NCBI GenBank assembly: GCA_001275005.1
Contig: JWZX01002469.1
Span: 1 to 21,656, forward strand
Length of the DNA: 21,656 nt
Direction: 5' to 3'
DNA from: Chrysochromulina tobinii
Taxonomy: Eukaryota > Haptophyta > Prymnesiales > Chrysochromulinaceae
Shown: positions 1-10,800 of the stretch, one piece after another
How the letters are laid out: the number at the start of each line of letters is the position of its first letter
Numbering within the stretch: position 1 is the first letter of the stretch
Translations under genes and position numbers: made by a program
Notes under the pieces: model-generated
Databases searched by the model: none
Told to the model about the DNA's origin: nothing
The model's input: only the letters and a program-made list of their open reading frames with translations

Positions 1-1838
1 AGGGTGGAGGGGGGGGGGTTGGACGGGATTCTACTCTCGCTCGTACTCGCCTCATGCCGCCGCTCCATCACGCTGGACACGTCCACAGCCTTCGAAGTGC
101 TCATGAGGCATCTGGAGGCCGAGATTCGCACAGAGGCCGAGAATCACACCGAGGTGCGCGCCGAGATGCACGCCGTACTTGCTCCCGGCCGCTATGCCGA
201 TGACGCCTCGCAGGCTACGGCTCCGGTCGCGACGATTGAGCCGTCTGCTGCGACCGAGCAGAACGAGATAGGAGCGAGATACGAGATACGAGCGAGATAC
301 GAGATACGAGCACAGCTCGAGCGCCAGGTGCTCGAATTCACAGTGCTTGCGGCCATGTACGCCGGCGAAGACGAGTTTCAGCCCGACTCGTCAGCAATGG
401 CTGTTGCTCACGCGGTCGTAAGTGGCGATCTGCCAGCTTCTGAGGCCGTCGAGCTGGCTGCCGTGGTGATGCAACCACTCGACGGTGGCAGGGTTCAGGC
501 GTGCTTGAGCTTTTCTTTGCCACTCGCTTATCCATTTACTGCCGTTCGATTTTCGTTCAGCTGCGTCGATCTCAGCCCGGCGGCCATCGAAACGATCCAT
601 TCTGCGCTTGCCATCGTCTCACGCCAGGCAGCGGCCGAGCAGAGGGAAGCATTGGTGGAGCTGTGCCTCACCTCGCAACAACAGGCGGAGCAGCTGTTGC
701 TCGAGGCTGCCGCCTACACGCCATCTCCCCCGCCACTACCCACCAGCCAGCCCGAGCCAGATCCCGAGCATTCGGCTCGTCGCGTCGTCCTGGGCGTCGA
801 GCATGCCCAAGATGCTGCGCTCGGGGCGGCGCTTGTGGCGTCCGCAGACCCCACGAGCGCCGTTCATGGCTCGCGTCCTTGCGGGCTGTTGCCAAGCGCC
901 GCCCCGAGCACAGTCCACGATGCGCGTCCTTGCGGGCTGTTGCCAGTCCTTGCGGACTTACTCGCCTTCACCCTCGGCACTCTCTGTCCCTCTGAGGTGA
1001 CCATGGAGGTGCTGATGCATACGCCCAAGCTCTGGACAAGCTTCCTAATTTGGAACGCGGCCATCACGGCCCGTGCGCTGCCCATCACGGCGCGTGCGCT
1101 GCCCATCACGGCGCGTGCGCTGCCTATTGCTCAGCCCACCGAGTGCGCTGGCCTTGATGCCTCGCTCAAGGAGCTGAGCGCGATCGCGACGTCTGCGCGG
1201 CGTGCGCTCGCCGCGGGCGCGAATCTGCGCACGTGCCCAATGGCGCTACTCCCAAAGTATAATCTCAAGCTCTTCTATCTCGAGCCGCTCTTTGCAGCAG
1301 CGGACATGTCCCTGCAGCGCGCGGAGCTCGAGCGCACGCCTAAGGACATTGCCTCCGCGCGTGTGCAGCTGCGCGACGTGAAGCGCGTGGCACTCGATCT
1401 GCTGGCGAGATACGACTCCGAGATCTTGCGCTGCTGCACGGTCCTCGAGGGTGGCTGGGAGAGGAACAGTCTCGCGGACGCCCAAGCCTTCCTCGGCCTG
1501 CAGCCAGAAGCAAATGCGCCGCTCATGCCTCCGAGCCTCTCACGCCGTCCGCTCATGCCGTTGCGCCTGCAAAGCAAGGGCGGTCGGAATCATGAACTCC
1601 GTCCGCTGCCTGCCATGCTCGTGGCCGCGCTCCCGTGGCTGCTTGCCGTCTGCGACACTACGCTCTTCCAACAATTCTGGCGCGACGCCGCTGCGGATAG
1701 GGCCGAGCCGGAGGCTGAGGCGCCGTCGGGCGACGGCTCGTCTCGTCTTGGGGTGAGCGCCGCCACGGTGGACCACTTGGATGCTGCACTTGAGGAGGAG
1801 TTGTGGCTGTGCAAGGCGCTATCGGCCGTGCGGCACAG
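1..1838 (+). CDS. RNF213-like exon 1 (partial), N-terminal helical region
   Basis: Frame 1 is open from the window edge to the donor at 1838/1839 and encodes residues 1-612 plus two bases of codon 613 (AG|G, Arg). The protein is Ala/Leu/Glu-rich and mostly helical, with no catalytic motif, as expected for the N-terminal arm before the AAA core. It carries in-frame tandem repeats: ARYEIR twice (272-307), a 51-base period repeat giving RPCGLLP twice (873-945), and ITARALP three times (1073-1135). The apparent GTG start at base 4 is only an artefact of the window edge. Reading continues without a stop into intron 1, so the exon end is set by the frame change and the direct repeat. Confidence 0.85.
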
Positions 1839-4800
1839 GTGGGCGACGACGTACCGGCACCTGGCCACTCAGCATGCACGTGCTCACCACGGCGCCCTGC
1901 TCCCTTCCCCACAGGTGGGCGACGACGTACCGGGCGCTGCGCATGCAGAGTGGGCGTCTCCACGAGCTGAGCGAGGTTGTGGAGGTGCTGTTGCATGCAC
2001 GTGAGTTGCAAGCTCTCGAGGCCGCGGCGGCCGGCATTCTGCCCAGGCGTGGCGAGGCGGCCAACGCCGAGGCGGACGAGGCGGACGAGGCGGATGAGGC
2101 GGACGAGGCGGATGAGGCGGACGGGACGGACGAGACGCATGTGCTCAGCAGGCCCGAAGCTTGGCCTGTGCTGCTGCCTGACGACGAGTGGCAAGTGCAG
2201 CTGGGCCGCCAGCTCGCTCAGCTCGCGCATGTATGTGCCGTACGCGTGGTACTCCCGACAGTGAGTCGTTGCCTCGAGCTCTTCGACGCATGGGTCACCC
2301 CGGCACAGGGAGGCGAGCCGTGCTCCCTGCATGCCGTGCAGGCGGTGGCGGCGGAGCTCACCGACGTTCTCGCGGCGCGCTGGGAGGGTGCCACGTTAGC
2401 AATCCTGTCCGACTTTGGGACGCTGGCTGAACAGATCGATGCACGCCTCCTTCGATTCGCGCCCGAGTTGTTCGAGGAGATCCAGGCGGCCAGCCGGCTC
2501 GTGCAGTGGTACCGCCTCACCCCCGACGATCCAAACTTCACCACTTCTGTCGAGATGGCGATGGGACGCAGCCAGATGGAGAGCCCCGATGCACTCTGGA
2601 ACCACGAGCAGCACTGCGTCGACGAGGGTAAGCTCTCCCTGCTCTCATCGATTCGAGCATACCTGCACGAGCACCTCTTCGGGAGTGGCGAGGCCGACGC
2701 GCGGCTGGCGAGCATCCGTGCACATAGCGGCGAAGACCACGAGCACGTCGGAGAGCACGTCGGCTCGTCGGGCAGGCCGCCGCAGCCGCCGCCGCCACCG
2801 CCGCCTGAGGGCTACACGTACGCGGCGCTCCTCGACGTCTTCTCGCGCCTCGATTGGCACCAAGCCTCAAGCATTGCGGACGCGCTGCGCGTGTGTAGTC
2901 CGCTCACGAGTGCGTTCATCGGGCTCATGGGTAGTGACGCCGACGCCGCGGCGCCCCATCGGCTCACAGCTCTGCAAGGGAATCAGACCCGCGCGCGCTT
3001 CTGGTGCTCTTCGGCCCCGCCCAGCGCGCTCATGAGTGGGGGCCACGGGCTGGCGGTGGTCCCGCAGCGAGCGAGCAGCGCCACCGAAGTCACCACGAGC
3101 GCCTCGGAGGACAGGGGTTCGTCACAGGTTTCGTCACAGGATTCGTCACAGGATTCGTCACAGGATTCGTCGCACGGCGCCTTTGCGTCGCACGATGGCG
3201 CCGCACCTGCCGGCAGGCTAACGCACCTCGAGGTCGACGCCGGCGTCCTTCGGCAGCCTTATGTATGGCTCGAGTACATGGTTACACGTAACAGCCGGCT
3301 CGCGGCACACGTGCTGCCTCTCTCGGAGATTCTCGACTTTCAGACCACGGTGGTGCTCGCCACGTCGCACGAGGAGCAGGCCGACATGAGCGCAGCCATC
3401 AGCAAGTTCGTGCACCAACTCTCGCTCGTCCAGCTCCTCTCGAGCACCCTCTGGACGTTACACGAGTCGGGCCATTTTGCCTTCAGCAGTTACACATGCC
3501 ACTTCGACCTGATCGGCCCCGTAGACGAGATCCAACGCGCCCTTCTGCAGGCCAAAACGTCAGTTACCTGGTGGAGTGCTCTGACGGTGGAGCTTCGCGC
3601 CGTGTACCCTTCGCTCAACCTGTGCCGGCTGCGTCAGCTCTACCCGTTGCTCGGTGCCTTGCAAGCGCTCCCGCCAACGGGCAGTTCGGACGGCGCAGGC
3701 GGCCCGGACGGCGTGGACCGCGCGCCAGCGGCCACGCCGCTAGCGGCGGCCCTTGCCGCCTTCGCCTCACAGGCGGAGGAAGAATCGGCCAGCGTGGCCC
3801 GGGTGCGAGCCGCATTCGAGCCGATTGCGAGCCTCATCGCCCCCGGGCTCGACACGTCGCCAGGAGGCGCCCTGTACCAGGCGGCGGACGAGCTGACGGT
3901 CACTTGGCGGCAGGGCGCCGAGCTGGGCAACGAGCTCGCCATCTCGGCGCTCTCCCAAAGCTGCACGCCCGAGGATGTGCGAGCCAAGGTTTGGGAGGTC
4001 ATCAGGGGTCATCAGGGGTCATCAGGGGTCATCAGGGGTCATCAGGGGTCATCAGAGGATGTGCGAGCCAAGGTGCTGCTGCTGCGGCTTGCGACCTCTC
4101 TCGAGGCAGCAGTGAGCCGCATACCGCGCCGCGTGCGCCGCGTGCGCCCGGGGCGGGGCGGCGGAGAAGGGTTACGAAAAGCTCAGCACAGACCGGCGGA
4201 GAGCTTGAGCGGCATCGACGCGCGTCAGCCCGTGCCGACGTTGCCCGAGAGTGAGGATGCCGGCAGCAATCTCGGAGCCATCTCGACAGCAATCTCGGAG
4301 AGTGAGGATGCCGCAATTGCTACCGCCGCCGCGCTGCAGCTTGATGGGGAGCTCGGGGCACTCTCGAGCGGGGTTCATCTCGCGTGCGCTGAGGCGGATG
4401 TGAGTGCACTGCGGCTGCTGCTCTCGGCGTGCGCTCACCACGGCGCACTTCCGGAGCGTGAGTCGACGCTGCTCTGCTGGGAAGGGTCGACCATTGAGGA
4501 AGTTGGATGCTTCCTGCAGCGCTGGTTTGCGGCCGGGCAGGTCGCGTGTGGCGCGCCGCTGTACGTGCTCTGTAGCGTCGACCTTCTCCGGTTTGAGATG
4601 CAGCACGAGGTGGTGGCTCTGCTGCAGCACATGATTGAGGACCTTCGTACTAGCAGCGCCAAGGCAGCGGGCTCCGTGGGCGCCCTGTCAGGGCCGCCGC
4701 CGCCGCCGCCGCCGCCGCCACTCCTGCTCGTGTGCCACTCCTCGGACATGTCCCCGGTGATGCTCTCGCTCGGCTACCTACGCCGCTCTCTTCGTGCCTC

Positions 4801-7800
4801 ACTGGCGCCGCTCGCACACGCCGAGATTCGTCAACTGCTGGCGCCGATGGCCTTCTCCGTGCTGAGCGTCGTGACGGGCGGAGGCAAGTCGTTCGCCGTG
4901 CGTGCCGCCGCGGCCGCCGAGGGGCGTCGCTACTTGCATGTGCCCATCCACTCGGCGGCGCACGCACCGCTACTCGCCCGCCTGCGCCTCGGCCTGTCCC
5001 AGCCTTCCTCGAGCGTTGTCGTGAGCGTTGGGCTCCATCCTAACGAGCCAGGTACGCACGTGCTTGCACCCGTGCTGGCGGAGGAGCGCTGGCTGGTGCA
5101 CCTCGACCTGTCGACGGGCGTGCAACCTTCGATGGACAAGTGGCTCTTCGAGCTGGTGGTGCTCAACTTGGCGGTGGATCCGGTGGAGGGACACACGCTC
5201 GTGCTCGAGGCGCCACGCGTCATGTTTGCCCTCGAGCTTCCCGGTAGTTGCACGAGCATGGCGCTGCAACTGCCGTCGTTGCTTCCGGTGCGATGGGTCG
5301 GCCCAAGCGCCAACACCTTCTGCTCCTCGCCCGACGCCCTCTGGGCCGGCCTCGGTAGCTCCGAACTCGCTCACGAGCGCGCGGCTCAGCTGCGCCGTGT
5401 GTGCGCCGCGCTCGCCGAGGTGCGTGCGTCGGGCGTCGAGAGCGGCGTTGACGAATTTAAACACGACCCGAGCGACCGCACGGCGGCCGCCGCCGTGATC
5501 GCGGCGCGCGCCGGCGAGCTCACATCTCCCGAGTGCTTCCACACGCTCCTCGTGGCGCTCGACGATTCAAACGGGGAGGATGCTCAGCCGCCGAGCCTGA
5601 CGTGCCTGTGGAACTTTGTAGGTGCGCTCGACCAGCAGTTGCAGCAGCTCGAACGCGCGGACTCGGCCGTGCGCGTCGCGCTGCAGCCCGATCCCGCCAC
5701 CGACGTGCCTACGTATGAGGCCGCGCTCAAGGGCAAGCTGCGCCTGGCGCTGCTCGGCGTCATGATCAAGTCGGCGCGCGAGCTGGCAGGGCGGCCGGTT
5801 CCAGTGCCGCAGCCAGGGAGCCTGCAGCTGCCCCACGACGCGCTGTGTGCGCCGAATCCGCGCTCGAGGGGTGGCTTGGCGCAGGTAGTCTCGCGTGGGT
5901 TTGCGGCACCCATTAATGGGAGTTGGACACGCTGTGCGTTCGTGCACGACGGCAAGGAATGCTACCAGCGCGACTCGAGTGTCGGCTCCGTCGCCCTCCT
6001 GTACTATCGCGCTGCAGAGGGCCGTTGGGTGGTGAGCAACCAGATCACGCCAAAGGGCGACATTTACTGCGCCTCGCTCTTCCAGCACATGGCGGGCCCT
6101 TGGGTCCAACCGAGCCAGTGGCGCCAGGATGTAAGGATTACGGCCACTGAGTGCGTTGGCGAGGGCGGCTTTCTCAACTGCGGCGTGCTCATCGAGGGCT
6201 GTCAGACCGTTGATGAGCATGTGCCCTCCAGCAACGAGAATGGCACGTACCTGCTTCTGGACCCGGGCGTGCACTACGACGCGAAGGCCGCTAAGTGGGT
6301 AGTGGGTGGCCATCGCTGGGTGGCTGGAAGACCCTCGCAGACGAGACAGGTCAGCGCCGCCGCCGCCCTCGCCACCGCCGCCTTCGGCGCCTCCGCTGGG
6401 AGTCTGGGCGAGACGGGCCAGCAATCGCTTCTCGAGCCGTGCCTGCTCGATCAGAGGCCGACGCGCGTGTCGCATATTCCCCTCGAACATCGACACTACG
6501 TGCTCACCTCGAGCCAGCTGGACCCCGACACGAACCTCCCGCTGCGCCGCCATCTGACGTTCAGCACGTACCATGCACGCTGGGAGATCAAGCCCCTGTG
6601 CGACTCGTTGGAAGCGCCCCTGTGCGTCTCGATCGGCGCCGAACTCGACAGCGGCTGGTGCGAGCGCTCGCTGTCCGTGCCAGCGGAGCTCACTGGTGGT
6701 GTCACTGGCGCTGTCGCGGAGTTCATTGCGGGAGCGCGTCCCCCCGGCTCGCGAAGACAGGCTGTTGACCAGGGAGGCACGGCTCAAGCAGTAGGTGCTG
6801 ACGAGGAGGACGACAAGCAGGAGAAGGAGGACGACGCGGACCATGGCGCAGAGGCTTTGTTCGTGGCGCCGCGGCCGTGGAGTGACAGCATGCATCAGTC
6901 GGTGCTCATCGGTACCGACTGTATCCAAATGCTCGGGCTGGGCGGCGAGCAGATGGCGAGCGAGCTACACCCCGAGCTGCGCCACTTCCTGCAGCACAAT
7001 GGCATCGAGATCGGCCAGGCGCTCGACCGCGTGCGCGCAAACCACGCCGAAGCACTCTCGCTCATCACGGGCGTGCGCCGCTCACGCAAGAGTGCGAATA
7101 CGATCCTGGGCGGTGAGTTCCATCTGACGGGCGACGCCATTCTCAAGATGCTTGCCATCCATGGACGGCTTGCCGCGGGCGTGCCGGTGGTGCTCTCGGG
7201 CGAGTGCGGCTGCGGCAAGACCTTTGTGATCCGTTTCCTTGCGGAATGGCTGCAGGCGGAGCTGCTCGTGCTCAACGTGCACGGCGGCACCCAAACCGCC
7301 GAGATTATCGGCGTCCTCGACCGAGCCGAAGAGCTGCTCGCCGCGGACGATCGGGCGGCGCACGCGGCGGAGGATGAGCCCTCGGAGCCGCCGCCACCGC
7401 CGGCAAGGCCCGTGACGGTCGCTGCTCGTGAGGAGCTGTCCGCCGTCGTGAGCGCTTCTGACGACAAGGTGGACGAGGCCCACGGAGGCGACGCCAGCAG
7501 TCCGAAGGAAGAGGCTCCCAAGAAGGCCGACCCGCTTGTGGTTGGTGCGGGCGAGACAGCCGAAGCTGAGGCCGAGGAGGCCGTCGAGGGCCCCGATCTG
7601 CCCGATCCGGCCCTGAAGCGAGGCACGCGGCGCGTGTTTGTCTTCTTTGACGAGTTGAACGCGTGCGCTCACGTGGCGCTGATGGTGGAGGCCATCACCA
7701 AGCACTCCGTCGGAGGGCGTCTGCTGCATCCGCGCCTTCGCATCTTTGCGGCGGTCAACCCGTACCGCAAGCGCATCCCTCGCGTGGGTGATCAGGGCAG

Positions 7801-10800
7801 CGGGCCTGGGCTCGTGTTCAATCTGGGCGGCGAGATGCAGGATGATTTGAGTTCACTCGTGTACCGAGTGCACCCAATCCCGCGCTCCCTGCAGCAGTTC
7901 GTCTTCGATTTTGGCTATCTGAAGCCCGAGCAGGAGGCACAGTACATGCGCGCCATCCTCGCGCGGCACCTCGGTGGGCTGCGTGCCCATGGGCACGACG
8001 TGCAGAAGCTCGATGCCATGTGCGCGCTCTCCCTCCTCGTCGCGTCCCAGGCCGTCGTGCGTGAGTACGAGAGCGATCCGAGCGCTGTCTCTCTGCGCGA
8101 CGTGGTACGGGCGTGCGAGCTCATGGACTGGTTCGGCGTGCGCATCACCAGACGCGACGAAGCCAAGACGCCCGAGTCGGCGCCAGCCAAGGCCAAGATC
8201 AAGATCTCGCCGCTCGCCGCCGCGCTTGTGGTGGCGCTCGCGTTCGTGTACATGTATCGGTTACCTCATTCGGCCGCGCGGAAAGCGTACTGGTCCGCGT
8301 TGCTCGGCGCACTCAAGGGGACTCGTGATGGCTTCGGGTTTGCCAGTCGTCGCGTGGGCGCGTGGGAGCGCGTGCTGGCCAACGTTGACGTCGGGTACGG
8401 CATCGACTCGGCGCGCACCGCGGCGCAAGCGAAGAGCCTCGCGGTCGAGTTTGACCAGTCGGGCTTCTCCGGGCTGGCACAGGAAGGCCGATGTGCGTCG
8501 GTGCTCTCCCAGGTGCAGAAGCGTTTCGTGCGCCACATGGAGGTCGAGGAGGGCATCGCGATGAACGAGGCGCTCTCTGAGAACCTGTTCGTCACGTGCA
8601 TCTGCGTGCTCAACTTGCTACCGCTCTTCATCGTGGGGAAGCCGGGCACGTCGAAGACGCTCACCATGCAGGTGCTGAGCAACAACTTGCAGGGAAACCG
8701 CTCGCCCAACGCCTTTTTCCGCGACTTCCCCGCGATCCACATCTTCCCGTACCAGTGCAGCCCAATGTCACACGGCGGGGCCATCCAGCACCAGTTCGAC
8801 ATCGCGTGCCGCTTCCAGCAGCATGCCACCTCGATCGTCTCCGTGCTACTGCTCGACGAGGTTGGTCTGGCCGAGCATTCCCCCGACATGCCTCTCAAGG
8901 TGCTGCACACGATGCTCGTCAAGCCGCCGATCGCCATTGTGGGCCTCTCGAACTGGACACTGGACTCGGCCAAGATGAACCGCGCCATCTGCATTCAGCG
9001 CACCGAGCCGAGCCCGCTCGACATCGAGCTCACGGCCACCTCGATCGTGGGCTCACCAGCCGCTGGCCTGGCCGCCCACACGCCGCCACAACTCGAGCGC
9101 CAAAGCACGAACGCTCGACGTGCGGCCTGGCTCCAATCGGTGTGTCATGCGTACCACACCGTCTACGTCTCGCAGCACGGCCGCGACTTTCTAGGGATGC
9201 GTGATCTGTACGCGTGCATCAAGAAGCTGGGCGCGGTGACGCGCGGAACGGGTTGTGCAGGCGCCGACGAGGCTGCCGCCGTGGAGACGGCCATCATGCG
9301 CAACTTTGCGGGCAAGATGAGCGAGCTCAATCGCGTCCTCATCGCGTTCCACAGCAAGCGCCTCACGCTGACCGACCCGTATGGCCTCACGCAAGGCATG
9401 GTCGAGGTGGTGGTCCCGATCAAGCACCTGGCCGAAGTCCATTCCGCGTACGCCACTCCACTGTCTCTGCAATTTGCCAACCTTCCCGAGCACGCCGTCG
9501 TGCGCTCTGGCGCTCTGATCAACGAGGTCGACCATAGTGACACGAGCGTGTACGACGCACCTTGCGATGGCGGCTCGCGCCCCATGCGCCTATGCGACCT
9601 CATCCTGCCCGGCGATGTCCTCATCTCGATCGAGGCCATTGAAGACCTCTCTCTTCGGGAGTCCGAGTACTACCAACAAGCTGCGGTGGATGACGCGGCT
9701 CGAGAGGAGCTTGAGCATAAGAAGGCGAGAGCAAAGTGGGTAGAGGTAGTCGAGAGCGGCTCTGCCCTCTGGTTGTCCAAGTCGGTGGACGCCAAGATGC
9801 GCAGGCTCAATAACCATCGCTTCGAGCTCAAGCTACTTCGCCGGTCGGAGCGTCTGGGCGAGATTGAGCGCGTGCGTGCTGCCCTGGAGGCCGTGCCCGA
9901 GGGCACGATCCCATCTATCGAAGCTCTGACGCGGGGAGGATTGTCGGAAGCCGAGGCAGCGCAGGCGTGCACGCAGGTGGCAGCGCTCGAGGCACACTTC
10001 GCTACTGTAAAATGGCCATCGTCTTACATTCGCCAAGGTGGCACGTGGAGTGGCTTGAAAGAGGAGCAAGCGTATGAGGAACGCCGCGTGGCAAGGGAAC
10101 GGCTCGCAAGGGAGAAGGAGATGGTCCAGAGGAACGAAGCGAATATCAACTTCGCCACGAGATTGGTCCGAGAAGTGGCATCGACCGAAGAATCCCAGCG
10201 CAGCAAAGAGCAGGAACAGCAAAGAGTGGCACGGGAGGCGGCGCGCACGCGCCAAGAAGAGCTGGCAGCGCGTCAGGCCGCGCTGTTTGCCAAGCCACTG
10301 CCGGCGGCAGCGGCGGCAGCGGAAGTGGTTCCAGAAGCCGCAGTAGATGATGCAGCCGCCGTCCGAGCTGATGAGCCAGCCGAAACGACAACTGCAGAGG
10401 ACGAGGACCCTTCACTCCCAGACACCCGCATCACGCTTGGAGAGACCCTTGTGAGCACAGAAGAACTTCTTTTGCGGGTCGAGCGCGGCGAAGTTACGGA
10501 CCCGCTCACCTTGCGGGTGATCGAGCCCGAGAACTTCCGGGACGAAGCTGACCCCGAGGCTGCGTACGAGCTTGCACGTCGCCGCGTCGGGCTGCCTGCT
10601 CGCCCGGAGTTCGAGACACTCCCCGTCATAGATCCGATGACTGAGCTGTGCGTGCTTGCCGAGAACTTCAAGAACTCCAAGAACATTCTCGAAGCAGATG
10701 GCAGTATTGCTTTTGAGCTCGATGATGTCGCTTTCGAGCGCGCGCGCCGCCGCATCGGCCTGCCGTGGCGACGCGTCTACAAGCCCGTGCCGAGGACGGT

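Noticed and set aside
4-2004. Start codon at base 4 and stop at 2004 as a separate gene
   Set aside because: The start is a GTG at the window edge and the end lies past the intron 1 donor. Family sequence continues through exon 2.
5567-6928. 453-codon open frame on the minus strand
   Set aside because: It lies opposite the RNF213-like exon 2. High GC removes stops in antisense frames. The translation is Arg/Ala/Gly-rich without motifs.
8205-8270. Hydrophobic stretch (LAAALVVALAFVYMYRL) as a transmembrane helix
   Set aside because: It occupies the place of a conserved hydrophobic helix plus RL...Y motif in the AAA core of RNF213 proteins, so a soluble core helix is more likely.
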